A stretch of DNA of 61,023 bases, from positions 1 to 61,023 of the forward strand of contig CAMMSL010000015.1 in NCBI GenBank assembly GCA_946499505.1. Reading direction: 5' to 3'. Positions within the stretch are counted from its first letter, which is position 1. Every line of letters begins with the position of its first letter. The DNA is from an uncultured Lachnoclostridium sp. Its GTDB lineage: Bacteria; Bacillota; Clostridia; Lachnospirales; Lachnospiraceae. A program made the position numbers and the translations under genes. Below the pieces are notes generated by a model. The model was not told the origin of the DNA, searched no databases, and was given only the letters and a program-made list of their open reading frames with translations. Below, piece by piece: positions 16,314-24,933 of the stretch.

Positions 16314-17939
16314 ATGTTAAAAGTATTTCTTGTAGAAGATGAAAGTGTAATAAGAGACGGGCTCAGGGACAATATTCCGTGGGAACAGTACGGATTCCGC
16401 TTTGTGGGAGAGGCGGCGGACGGGGAGATGGCTCTGCCGCTGATCCGCAAGGCCCGCCCGGATGTACTCATTACGGATATCAAGATGCCTTTTATGGACG
16501 GGCTGTCCCTGAGCAGGATCGTGAGCAAGGAATTTCCGAAGATGAAGATTATTATTATCAGCGGGTATGATGATTTTGAATATGCGAGGCAGGCGATCGA
16601 AGTCGGAGTCGACCAGTTCCTGCTGAAGCCGATCACCAGACTTACCCTGAAAAAGACACTTCTGGAACTCAGAGATAAGATTGAACAGGAGAGAGATAAA
16701 AACGATTATCAGATCCAGTACCAGACAGAGATGCATGTCTATGAACAGTTTTCCAGAAGACGGTTTATGGAAAAGGTGCTGACGGGAGAACTTCCGGTCA
16801 AGGAAATCTATGAGGAGGCGGCGAAGCTCTCTCTTGAGATCACGGCGCCCTGTTATAACCTGCTGCTGTTCTACCTGCAGGAGAAGAATCCGGATTTTTC
16901 AGGAGAGGGAATGGAAGAATTTATGCGAAATCAGGATGAGGTGCTCCTGTATTTCCTGCGGCACCCGGAGTATCTGCTGTTTCGGTGGAATGCCAGCTCC
17001 TACGGGGTCCTCATCCGCGGGGAAAAGGCCCAGATCGGAGAACTTACAGAAAAAGGAATGGCGCATATCCGGGATTTCTGTGTGCGTCAGGAACATCTGG
17101 AGTGGTATGTAGCCGTGGGCAGTCCTGTGGAAAGACTGAGCCTTCTTCCGGAATGTTACCGGCAGGTGAACCACTATTTCGCCTATCGCTTTATAATGCC
17201 GGGTCTCCATGTTCTGTCCGGGGTGACGCTGGAGGACTATATCAATGCTCAGGAGGAGCAGAATATAGACAGTGTCGATCCGGCTACGATGGCGCAGGAA
17301 GTGATCCGGGATTTTCTGGAACATGGAAATGAGAGCGAGATCCATGACTTTGTAGAGTCTTACCTCCAGAGTATCAGCAAAGCGCTGAAGTCCAGAATGT
17401 TCCGGGCTTATGTTGTTCTCAATATCCGGTTTACGACGATTGCATATGTAGAGTCTCTGGGAGCTTCCAAAGAAGAGTATATGGACAAGATCGGCGATTA
17501 CGCTCAGGAGATGAATATAGAAACAGACGAGGTGCCTGCTTATTTTGTCCACATGCTTCAGGCCGCTTTTGAGATCAGGGAAAAGGCCAGCAGCAGACAG
17601 AACAAAAAGATGATCAGCCGTGCTCTGGCATACATTGATGAAAATTATATGCATGACAGTCTGTCTCTTAATACGGTTGCCGCGGAGGCAGAGGTGAGTG
17701 CGAATTATCTGAGCGCCGTATTCAGTCAGAGCATGAATAAGACATTTGTGGAGTATGTGACGGAGAAGAGGATGGAGAACGCCAGGAAGCTCTTGAAGAG
17801 CACAGATCTTTCGTCCGGGGAGATCGCTGCCAGGGTGGGGTATAAAGACGCTCATTACTTTAGTTTTGTATTCCGGAAAACACAGGGCATGACCCCGAGA
17901 GAATACCGCGCCGGCAGCAAGGAGGGAACGGCGGAATAG
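16314..17939 (+). CDS. YesN-like response regulator with AraC-type output domain
   Basis: This 541-residue regulator has a receiver domain with E8/D9, phosphoacceptor Asp55 in ITDIKMP and Lys in LLKPI. A central region of about 300 residues is typical of YesN proteins. The C-terminal AraC double HTH shows AAEAEVSANYLSAVFSQ and AARVGYKDAHYFSFVFRKTQGMTPREYR. The start has GGAGATTGGT upstream. It completes the kinase, binding protein, regulator trio and probably activates the furanose-type ABC operon beginning at 19467, whose binding protein is a paralogue of the sensory lipoprotein. The operon ends here and converges with the GntR gene. Confidence 0.9.
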   Translation: MLKVFLVEDESVIRDGLRDNIPWEQYGFRFVGEAADGEMALPLIRKARPDVLITDIKMPFMDGLSLSRIVSKEFPKMKIIIISGYDDFEYARQAIEVGVDQFLLKPITRLTLKKTLLELRDKIEQERDKNDYQIQYQTEMHVYEQFSRRRFMEKVLTGELPVKEIYEEAAKLSLEITAPCYNLLLFYLQEKNPDFSGEGMEEFMRNQDEVLLYFLRHPEYLLFRWNASSYGVLIRGEKAQIGELTEKGMAHIRDFCVRQEHLEWYVAVGSPVERLSLLPECYRQVNHYFAYRFIMPGLHVLSGVTLEDYINAQEEQNIDSVDPATMAQEVIRDFLEHGNESEIHDFVESYLQSISKALKSRMFRAYVVLNIRFTTIAYVESLGASKEEYMDKIGDYAQEMNIETDEVPAYFVHMLQAAFEIREKASSRQNKKMISRALAYIDENYMHDSLSLNTVAAEAEVSANYLSAVFSQSMNKTFVEYVTEKRMENARKLLKSTDLSSGEIAARVGYKDAHYFSFVFRKTQGMTPREYRAGSKEGTAE

Positions 17940-17974
17940 CCCCCTTTTGCTGTACCGGACACGGCAGCGGATGG

Positions 17975-19057
17975 TTAGATAAAGTGCTTCGTACTTTCTT
18001 TCAGATTGAGCTTCCATGGGACTTCCTGCGAATCTGCGGGAAGTCCTTTTAAGCGCCGGATCAGTGTTTTTGCAGCCAGAGTTCCCATTTCGTGGGGCTT
18101 GTGGGAGAGAGTAGTGACAGAGACGGGGCCGTAATTGCTCAGGTAAGTATTGTCGAAAGCTGTGACAGCCATATCTTCCGGAAGCCGGTAACCGACCCGC
18201 CCGAGTTCCTGCATCAGATAGAATGCGATCATATCGTTATAGCAGACGACGGCAGTGCAGGAACTCAGAGCATCTTTTGCGATTTCTCTGAGAAATGAGG
18301 TGTCTCTTGCAGATTCCAGGGCATATTGGTCACGGGAATCAAACCAACCGATCCTTTCATCTGCTATGTTGAGGTGCAGGGCGCGCATTGTCTCCATAAA
18401 TCCCTGATAGCGTTCGATACTCTGCAGATCATCGGTTTTAAAAATACCGCCGATGGAGATATGTCCCCGCTCAGCCAGATGCCGCACAAGTATGGCGCTT
18501 CCGACGGCATTGTCGTCTTTTACATACAGGCTGCCTTCCAGCGCGGGATAATAATTGTGGAGAAACACAACAGAAGTCCCTTTTTTGATGAGACGGCGGT
18601 ACAGATTGAGATTAGGGCTGGGAAGAGCGCTTTTACATCCTTCTGCAATGACTCCGCGGGGAGGAAAGTCGAGCAGATCAAGCAGGATCTGATATTCAAT
18701 CTCTGTCCGGTTCCCGGTAATATAGACGCGGCTGGAAAATCCGTTCTCGTCCAGTTCGGTCCGGATATCTGAAAGAACGCCCGGATAAATGTATTCCTGA
18801 TCATCGGAAATCAGGACTGCCACCGTGTTGCGGGAAGGATCAGAGGAAAGTCCCGTTATGTAAGAACCGCTCCCCTGTTTCCTTACAATAAGCCGGCTGT
18901 TCTCCAGAAGGGACAGAGCCTGCCGTACTGTCTGGCGGCTCACATGATATCTGGAACAAAGTTCATGCTCTGTAGGCAGTTTTTCTATTCCGGCTTTTCT
19001 GTATTTCTCTATCATTTCTTTCAGCTTTCCGGCGAGCCATTTGTACTTGATGGACAT
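17975..19057 (-). CDS. AraR-type repressor (GntR HTH plus LacI-type sugar-binding domain)
   Basis: This 360-residue protein has an N-terminal GntR winged helix (residues 1-70; LPTEHELCSRYHVSRQTVRQAL, then GSGSYI) joined to a LacI/GalR-type periplasmic-binding domain (about 75-355; VAVLISDD, GIFKTDDLQSIERYQGF, VVCYNDMIA, VTAFDNTYLSN). This is the layout and length of Bacillus subtilis AraR (about 362 residues), which responds to L-arabinose. The ATG follows AAAGGAGG. It is divergent from the furanose-type ABC operon and very likely represses it. The effector could be arabinose or another sugar, since paralogues with this layout respond to different ligands. Confidence 0.88.
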   Translation of the reverse strand: MSIKYKWLAGKLKEMIEKYRKAGIEKLPTEHELCSRYHVSRQTVRQALSLLENSRLIVRKQGSGSYITGLSSDPSRNTVAVLISDDQEYIYPGVLSDIRTELDENGFSSRVYITGNRTEIEYQILLDLLDFPPRGVIAEGCKSALPSPNLNLYRRLIKKGTSVVFLHNYYPALEGSLYVKDDNAVGSAILVRHLAERGHISIGGIFKTDDLQSIERYQGFMETMRALHLNIADERIGWFDSRDQYALESARDTSFLREIAKDALSSCTAVVCYNDMIAFYLMQELGRVGYRLPEDMAVTAFDNTYLSNYGPVSVTTLSHKPHEMGTLAAKTLIRRLKGLPADSQEVPWKLNLKESTKHFI

Positions 19058-19466
19058 GGCAAAATCCTCCTTTAATTTTCGACTTTTTTATTCCTTCAAA
19101 GTAAAAAATCTTATATAAGCAATGGAAGAATAAATAATTATTCAACTTTATTTTTATCCGTGTTAATTGTGCACAGTATCTAAAAAGAAAGCGAACCGTT
19201 TCAAAAAATTATGCAAAACAGTACAAATATAAAAATATTATACGTGAATCTGAAAATAATAACCTTTCTGATAAGATTTGTATTTAAAAGATATAATATC
19301 ATGTAAAATTTGTATTGTAAATATGTTATAAACCTTGATAAAACCGGCGTTTGTGGATTGAAATGAAAATTTTGGGATGGTATCGTATAGACACAGGGAT
19401 GAGACATCCCGGAACATACGGTCCGCAAGAGAGCGGAAGAATACTCATTAAAAGGGAGGAAACAAA
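19058..19466. promoter_or_regulatory. AT-rich divergent control region between the AraR-type gene and the ABC operon
   Basis: These 409 bases encode nothing convincing. The nonamer ATTTGTATT occurs as a direct repeat at 19276-19284 and 19308-19316, 32 bases apart (about three helical turns). The inverted form GTACAAAT lies at 19221-19228. ATTTGTA is the half-site of the B. subtilis AraR box, so these may be operators; the direct repeat could instead bind the YesN-like regulator. TATAAT at 19292-19297 is a possible -10 with a poor -35. Two short hairpins, GGGATG/CATCCC near 19397-19411 and TCCGC/GCGGA near 19422-19437, lie in the probable leader of the binding-protein gene. An SD, GGGAGG, precedes 19467. 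Confidence 0.45.
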
Positions 19467-20483
19467 ATGAAAAGAAGAATTGCAGCATTATTAATGTCAG
19501 CAGCAATGGTAGCGAGTCTTGCAGGATGCGGCGGAGGAAGTGCAGATACTTCATCTTCGGGATCAGATGACACAGCAGCGACAACAGAAGATTCCGGCAG
19601 CGGAGATCTGATCAAGGTCGGTATTATCAACAATGACCCGAACGAGTCCGGATACCGTACAGCAAATGACAATGACATGAAGTCAATGTTCACAGAAGAG
19701 AACGGTTATGACGCTTCATTTGCATACAGCTTAAAGAACGATGAGCAGATCACAGCAGCTCAGCAGTTTATCCAGGACGGTGTTGATTATCTTCTCCTTT
19801 CCGCAGCAGATACAGCAGGATGGGATACAGTTCTCCAGGATGCACAGAATGCAGGAACAAGAGTAATCCTCTTCGACCGTGTAATTGACGCAGATGAGAG
19901 CCTTTATGAGGCAGCAATCATCTCCGATATGGATAAAGAAGGAGAGACAGCAGTTAACTGGCTGAGAGATCAGGGACTTGATGAGTACAATATCATCCAC
20001 ATCCAGGGTGTTATGGGATCAGCAGCTCAGCAGGGACGTACAGGTGCTCTTAATGATGCAGTTGAGTCCGATGGCTGGAATCTGGTAACACAGCAGGCAG
20101 CTGACTGGAACGCTGAGACTGCACAGCAGATCGTTCAGTCTGTAATTGACTCCGGCGAGGATTTCAACGTAATCTATGCTGAGAACGACGATATGGCAAG
20201 AGGCGCGGTTGCAGCACTCGATCAGGCAAACATCTCTCACGGTGTTGACGGCGATGTCATCATCATGGGATTCGATACAAACACATGGGCTCTGGAAGAA
20301 CTGCTTAAAGGAAACTGGAACTACGACGGACAGTGCAACCCGTATCAGGCATCCTACATCGACGAAGTAATCCAGACGATCGAGAGCGGCGGAACAGTTG
20401 AAGAGAAGACGATCTACCTTGAGGAGCAGGGCTTCGACGCAACAACGATCACACAGGAAGATATCGATAACTACGGTATCTAA
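19467..20483 (+). CDS. Sugar-binding lipoprotein of a furanose-type ABC transporter (YtfQ-like)
   Basis: This 338-residue lipoprotein has a signal peptide ending in LAGC at about residue 20, a Ser/Thr/Asp-rich linker and a type I periplasmic-binding fold (KVGIINNDPNESGYRTAND; VILFDRVID; ENDDMARGA; GFDTNTWALEELL). It resembles YtfQ, which binds galactofuranose and arabinofuranose in E. coli. It is first in its operon and is followed by a strong terminator, which would make it more abundant than the membrane components. It is a paralogue of the sensory lipoprotein at 15259-16296. The arabinose or furanose substrate is inferred from the AraR-type neighbour. Confidence 0.9.
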   Translation: MKRRIAALLMSAAMVASLAGCGGGSADTSSSGSDDTAATTEDSGSGDLIKVGIINNDPNESGYRTANDNDMKSMFTEENGYDASFAYSLKNDEQITAAQQFIQDGVDYLLLSAADTAGWDTVLQDAQNAGTRVILFDRVIDADESLYEAAIISDMDKEGETAVNWLRDQGLDEYNIIHIQGVMGSAAQQGRTGALNDAVESDGWNLVTQQAADWNAETAQQIVQSVIDSGEDFNVIYAENDDMARGAVAALDQANISHGVDGDVIIMGFDTNTWALEELLKGNWNYDGQCNPYQASYIDEVIQTIESGGTVEEKTIYLEEQGFDATTITQEDIDNYGI

Positions 20484-20531
20484 GTAACGGACAGTCACAG
20501 ACGCCAGGAATACATAAAGGTATAAAAGCAC

Positions 20532-20576
20532 GCGGCGCGGCGGAACAAAAAGAAGTACGTCTGCGCCGCATTTTTT
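20532..20576 (+). terminator. Intra-operon terminator between binding-protein and ATPase genes
   Basis: GCGGCGC (20532-20538) pairs with GCGCCGC (20563-20569), followed by ATTTTTT. It lies inside the operon, 50 bases after the binding-protein stop, so it probably stops most but not all transcripts and sets the ratio of binding protein to transporter. Confidence 0.75.
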
Positions 20577-20605
20577 CTAAAAAAGGTTGAGAGGTGAATA
20601 TACTG

Positions 20606-22123
20606 GTGAAAGAAAAATCTGTACTCGAAATGAGAGGCATATGCAAATACTTTCCCGGAGTACGTGCCCTGCACAAAGTGGACTTTACACTGTGCGAGGG
20701 CGAAATCCATGCTCTGATGGGAGAAAACGGTGCCGGCAAGTCTACACTGATCAAAGTCCTTACAGGCGTTTATGAGAAAGATGAAGGAGAAATCTTCCTC
20801 AAGGGTCTGGATAAGCCGGCAGTGATCCATTCTCCGCAGGATGCGCAGAATCTGGGAATCAGTACCGTATATCAGGAGATCACGCTCTGCCCGAACCTGA
20901 CGGTTGCCGAGAATATGTACATCGGACGTACCAAAGGAGTGGGACAGAAATGGAAGAAGATGAACAGGGATGCAGACAAGATCCTGAAGTCTCTTGGCAT
21001 CCCGGCAGAGGCGACACAGCAGCTCTCCAGCTGTTCGATCGCGGTACAGCAGATGGTAGCCATTGCGCGGGCCGTGGATATGGAATGTAAGGTGCTCATT
21101 CTGGATGAACCTACATCCTCCCTGGATGACAATGAAGTTGAGAAGCTGTTCGGTCTGATGCGGGATCTGAAGGCAAAAGGTGTAGGTATTATATTTGTTA
21201 CTCACTTCCTTGATCAGGTGTATGAAGTCTGCGATAAGATCACTGTTTTAAGAGATGGACAGCTCGTAGGCGAATATGAGATCGAGAATCTGCCCAGAGT
21301 CCAGCTTGTAGCGAAGATGCTCGGAAAAGAACTCGATGATATGTCAGAAATCCGCGACGAGAGTCCTGTATATCACGGCGCAGATGAATCTGAGTATGTA
21401 ATTGAAGCAGAAGGTCTTCAGAGTGACGCCGGCATCAAACCGTTTAACTTCCATATCAAGAAAGGCGAAGTTAACGGTTTTGCAGGACTGCTCGGTTCCG
21501 GCCGAAGCGAATGTGTTCGTGCGATCTTTGGCGCGGATCACGTTACTGCCGGTTCTGTAAAAGTGAAAGGTAAAAAAGTAAAGATATCAAAACCAATCGA
21601 TGCAATGAAACATGGAATCGCATATCTTCCGGAAGACCGTAAAGTGGACGGTATTGTCGGAGATCTTTCTGTGCGGGACAACATCATTCTTGCACAGCAG
21701 GTACTGCGCGGATTTTTCCGCCCATATTCAAAGGCAGAGGCGAACAAGATCGCGGAGGAGTATATCAAACTTCTTGACATTAAGACAGCCTCTACCGATA
21801 CTCCGATCAAATCGCTCTCCGGTGGTAATCAGCAGAAAGTTATCCTTGCACGATGGCTGTTGACACATCCGGACTATCTCATTTTGGATGAGCCTACCAG
21901 AGGTATTGACGTCGGTACAAAAGTGGAGATCCAGAAACTGGTACTCAAGCTGGCGTCCGAGGGAATGAGCGTTACGTTTATTTCTTCAGAGACAGACGAG
22001 ATGCTCCGTACATGTTCGCGTCTTATCATTATGAGAGACCGCAAAGTTGTGGGTGAGATATCAGGAAATGAGCTGACACAGAACAGTATCATGAGTACGA
22101 TCGCCGGAGGTGACATAAAATAA
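20606..22123 (+). CDS. Sugar ABC transporter ATP-binding protein (YtfR type)
   Basis: This double ATPase has about 505 residues. NBD1 has GENGAGKST, signature SCSIAVQQM and VLILDEPTSSLD. NBD2 has the degenerate P-loop GLLGSGRSE, signature LSGGNQQKV and LILDEPTRGIDVG. A GTG at 20606 is chosen because GAGAGG at 20589-20594 precedes it; a GTG at 20594 is in frame but overlaps that SD. The stop overlaps the ATG of the first permease (TAATG). It is related to, but clearly distinct from, the ATPase at 4696-6216. Confidence 0.9.
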   Translation: MKEKSVLEMRGICKYFPGVRALHKVDFTLCEGEIHALMGENGAGKSTLIKVLTGVYEKDEGEIFLKGLDKPAVIHSPQDAQNLGISTVYQEITLCPNLTVAENMYIGRTKGVGQKWKKMNRDADKILKSLGIPAEATQQLSSCSIAVQQMVAIARAVDMECKVLILDEPTSSLDDNEVEKLFGLMRDLKAKGVGIIFVTHFLDQVYEVCDKITVLRDGQLVGEYEIENLPRVQLVAKMLGKELDDMSEIRDESPVYHGADESEYVIEAEGLQSDAGIKPFNFHIKKGEVNGFAGLLGSGRSECVRAIFGADHVTAGSVKVKGKKVKISKPIDAMKHGIAYLPEDRKVDGIVGDLSVRDNIILAQQVLRGFFRPYSKAEANKIAEEYIKLLDIKTASTDTPIKSLSGGNQQKVILARWLLTHPDYLILDEPTRGIDVGTKVEIQKLVLKLASEGMSVTFISSETDEMLRTCSRLIIMRDRKVVGEISGNELTQNSIMSTIAGGDIK

Positions 22124-23220
22124 TGCAAAAGACAAATACGAACAAAAAAAGTGTAGGTCAGATGTTGAAAAATCTGACGAGAAAACAGATATTTATCCCG
22201 ATCGTGGCTCTGCTGCTGCTGGCACTTTTCAATCTGATCATGGATCCAAGCTTTTATCAGATTAAATTTGGTTACAACAGTGCGGGAAATCCGGTCTTGT
22301 CGGGATATATCATCACGATTCTTGACAATGGTTCAGAACTCGCGATCCTTGCCATCGGTATGACGCTTGTCACAGCGGCGACCGGCGGGCAGGATATCAG
22401 CGTGGGTGCAGCGATCGCGATCGCCGGAAGTGTGATCCTGCGTGTACTCTGCGGCACAGAGGCGAGACCGGCAGAGCTTCAGGCGCCGATCATCGTTGCT
22501 TTTCTTGTAGCCTGCGTGGTATCTATGCTGTTTGGTGCTTTCAATGGTATACTGGTAGCCCAATTTAAGATCCAGCCTATGGTCGCCACCCTGATCCTCT
22601 ATACAGCAGGACGTAACATCGCGGCATGGATCAACCAGAATCAGCTTCCGATCGTCAGCGACGCTACATTCGGATACTTTGGAGGAATGATTCCGGGAAT
22701 CCCGATTCCGACGCCGGTATTTATTGCGATCGCATGTATTGTTATCACTGCTCTGGCACTGAAATTTACGAATCTCGGACTTTATACACAGTCAGTCGGA
22801 ATCAATGAGAGTTCCTCCAGACTGAACGGACTGAACCCGAAATTCATCAAGTTTATCACTTTCGTCATTCTGGGACTTTGTGTTGCAGTTGTCGGACTGA
22901 TCAAAGTAAGCCGTCTGTCTACGATCAACTATTCAGTCATCGCGAAAGATATTGAAATGGATGCCATCCTGGCAGTCGCACTTGGCGGAAATGCACTGAG
23001 CGGCGGTAAGTTCAATATGCCGGCTTCGATCATGGGTGCGTATACGATCCAGTTCCTGACGACGACTCTGTATAAGTTTAAAGTCGCATCAGAAGCCCTT
23101 CCGGCATATAAGGCCGTAGTCGTGATCATTCTGGTGGTTATGAGTGCACCGATCGTAAAAGAGCGTCTTGCTTCTCTCGGAAAGAAGTTAAGAGCGCACA
23201 ATGCAAAGGAGGTCGGCTGA
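22123..23220 (+). CDS. Sugar ABC transporter permease (YtfT type)
   Basis: This 365-residue permease of the RbsC family has about ten hydrophobic segments. Motifs include GMTLVTAATGGQDISVGAA and DIEMDAILAVALGGNALSGGKFN. It starts inside the ATPase stop codon. It pairs with the following permease to form a heterodimeric channel, as in YtfT/YjfF of E. coli and in the bifidobacterial fructose importer. Confidence 0.9.
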   Translation: MQKTNTNKKSVGQMLKNLTRKQIFIPIVALLLLALFNLIMDPSFYQIKFGYNSAGNPVLSGYIITILDNGSELAILAIGMTLVTAATGGQDISVGAAIAIAGSVILRVLCGTEARPAELQAPIIVAFLVACVVSMLFGAFNGILVAQFKIQPMVATLILYTAGRNIAAWINQNQLPIVSDATFGYFGGMIPGIPIPTPVFIAIACIVITALALKFTNLGLYTQSVGINESSSRLNGLNPKFIKFITFVILGLCVAVVGLIKVSRLSTINYSVIAKDIEMDAILAVALGGNALSGGKFNMPASIMGAYTIQFLTTTLYKFKVASEALPAYKAVVVIILVVMSAPIVKERLASLGKKLRAHNAKEVG

Positions 23221-23221
23221 T

Positions 23222-24268
23222 ATGGCATTATCTACAAAAAAATCTGCAGCTGCCGGTCAGGTGCAGAAGAAAAAGAAGATTACAGATGCAAATCTGCTTT
23301 TGATCATAACAATAGCAATATTCCTTATTATGTATATCGGTGCCATGATATTCCTTGGCGGAGGCTTCTTAAATGCACAGAACCTGTTTAATATCCTGAT
23401 GCAGCAGTCCGCGCTGATCATTACAGCCTGCGGTATGAGCCTTGTTATGATCACAGGCGGTATCGATATCTCTGTCGGCGGTGTAGTGGCACTTGTCTGC
23501 ATGAGCTGTGCAGTCAGCCTCGACTATATGAACTGGAATGTGCCGATGTCTATCCTTCTGGCTCTCGGTATCGGTCTTGCATATGGTATCGTTCAGGGAT
23601 TCCTTGTTGCGTACCTTGAGATCCAGCCGTTTATCATCTCTCTTGCAGGTATGTTCTTTGCAAGAGGTATGACGACGATCGTACATACAGAGCCGTTCAA
23701 CGTACAGAACGAAGCATTTACAGCACTGAAAAACACACGTATCATCGTTCCGGGGATGGGAAATGTAAACCGTCTCGGCAATTACATAGATGCTTACATC
23801 AATATCGGAGTTATCGTGGCGCTCGTTATCGTGATCGGACTGTTCGTCATGCTCCGCTGGACGAAGCTCGGACGTTCTTTCTACGCGGTGGGAGGCAACA
23901 GCCAGAGCGCGTTGATGCTTGGTATCAATGTAAGACGAACGAAATTTATTGCACATCTGATGTGTAGTGTCCTGGCAGGAATTGCCGGTTATGTATATTT
24001 CCTGTATGTAGGTTCCGGTTCCGCATCCCATGCATCTGGCATGGAGATGGATGCCATCGCATCCTCCATCATCGGCGGTACTCTGCTGACAGGCGGTGTC
24101 GGAAACATTATCGGTACATTCGTGGGCGTGCTGTCTTTAAGTACGATCCAGAACATCGTATCCTCCGTCGGACTGGACGAGGCATGGTGGACAGGTATCA
24201 CTGTAGCGGCTATGCTGTGTCTGTTCCTCGTGATCCAGAGCGTGATCACATCACGGAAGAGAGATTAA
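23222..24268 (+). CDS. Sugar ABC transporter permease (YjfF type)
   Basis: This permease has 348 residues from the ATG at 23222, chosen because AAAGGAGG at 23205-23212 is nine bases upstream; the in-frame ATG at 23201 precedes that SD. It shows GMSLVMITGGIDISVGGVVAL and MEMDAIASSIIGGTLLTGGVGN. It is the last gene of the furanose-type ABC operon and is followed by a clear terminator. Confidence 0.9.
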   Translation: MALSTKKSAAAGQVQKKKKITDANLLLIITIAIFLIMYIGAMIFLGGGFLNAQNLFNILMQQSALIITACGMSLVMITGGIDISVGGVVALVCMSCAVSLDYMNWNVPMSILLALGIGLAYGIVQGFLVAYLEIQPFIISLAGMFFARGMTTIVHTEPFNVQNEAFTALKNTRIIVPGMGNVNRLGNYIDAYINIGVIVALVIVIGLFVMLRWTKLGRSFYAVGGNSQSALMLGINVRRTKFIAHLMCSVLAGIAGYVYFLYVGSGSASHASGMEMDAIASSIIGGTLLTGGVGNIIGTFVGVLSLSTIQNIVSSVGLDEAWWTGITVAAMLCLFLVIQSVITSRKRD

Positions 24269-24288
24269 GTATTATAAAGTTAAATGAG

Positions 24289-24316
24289 AAAAAGCAGTCT
24301 ATGCAGGCTGCTTTTT
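24289..24316 (+). terminator. Terminator of the furanose-type ABC operon
   Basis: AAAAAGCAG (24289-24297) pairs with CTGCTTTTT (24308-24316) around a ten-base loop. The 3' arm itself supplies the T-run. Confidence 0.85.
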
Positions 24317-24329
24317 CTGTTTCAGAAAA

Positions 24330-24375
24330 TTTTACCTGAATTATAAGATTATTCCTCTATGCTGCCGATGCTATA
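24330..24375 (+). promoter_or_regulatory. rhaM promoter sharing elements with the rhamnose ABC promoter
   Basis: TACCTG (24333-24338), ATTCCTCTAT (24351-24360) and CCGATGCTATA (24365-24375) match the promoter at 4609-4666. The first two have identical spacing, and 22 of 31 bases are the same across 24330-24360 and 4609-4639. CCGATGCTATA contains the extended -10 TGCTATA. The distance between the last two blocks is 4 bases here and 14 bases in the ABC promoter. Confidence 0.55.
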
Positions 24376-24427
24376 TAGAGTAATATATATTATAGAAAGT
24401 AAAATCAGGAAAGGCAGGTAAATCGAT

Positions 24428-24742
24428 ATGGTAAGAAAAGGATTTAAGATGAAGCTCTATCCGGGTATGGAAGCAGAGTACGAGAAACGCCACAATGAGC
24501 TGTGGCCGGAGATGCAGGATATGATCCATGAGTACGGCGGGAAGAATTATACAATTTTTCTTGACAGAGAGACACTGGTACTCTACGGATACATAGAAGT
24601 AGAAGACCCGGCAAAGTGGGACGAGAGCGCAGATACTGCGATCAACCGGAAATGGTGGGATTTCATGGCTGATATCATGGAGACGAATCCGGATAACAGT
24701 CCGGTGTCCGTGGATCTGCATGAGGTGTTTCATTTAGATTAG
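24428..24742 (+). CDS. rhaM: L-rhamnose mutarotase
   Basis: This 104-residue protein has exactly the length of E. coli RhaM. It interconverts alpha and beta anomers of L-rhamnose in the cytoplasm so that rhamnose isomerase has its preferred form. Conserved active-site positions are present: Tyr18 and His22 in EYEKRHNELWPEM, Tyr41 in NYTIFLD, and Trp residues in RKWWDFMADIM. NPDNSPVSVDLHEVF near the C-terminus is a family hallmark. The SD is AAAGGCAGG. The gene stands alone behind a terminator and has its own promoter. No rhamnose isomerase, kinase or aldolase gene lies in the window, so catabolism must be encoded elsewhere. Confidence 0.93.
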   Translation: MVRKGFKMKLYPGMEAEYEKRHNELWPEMQDMIHEYGGKNYTIFLDRETLVLYGYIEVEDPAKWDESADTAINRKWWDFMADIMETNPDNSPVSVDLHEVFHLD

Positions 24743-24826
24743 ACAAATCAGAAAGAGAGAGTGGTGTTTTCTTAGAATAATGGTTCCCGAAAGAAAAGTA
24801 GCAGTTTAGCGAGCGGCTCATGCATA

Positions 24827-24856
24827 TTGACAGAAGCATATATAATATAATATGAA
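24827..24856 (+). promoter_or_regulatory. Probable promoter of the glucosaminidase-like gene
   Basis: TTGACA at 24827-24832 is followed by the AT-rich run TATAATATAATATGAA (24841-24856). TATGAA gives an 18-base spacer, while the better TATAAT copies are too close (8 and 13 bases), so the exact -10 is uncertain. Confidence 0.5.
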
Positions 24857-24933
24857 AAGAAACCTGTAAGCAGCATCCGATACAAAGTTTTCGCTGCAGA
24901 TGCGGATTGATCAGCACAGGAGTGTATGCATGA

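Noticed and set aside
16899..18017. 372-codon open frame on the minus strand inside the second YesN-like regulator
   Set aside because: It is antisense to a well-supported response regulator, runs into the AraR-type gene's 3' end and has no recognisable domain.
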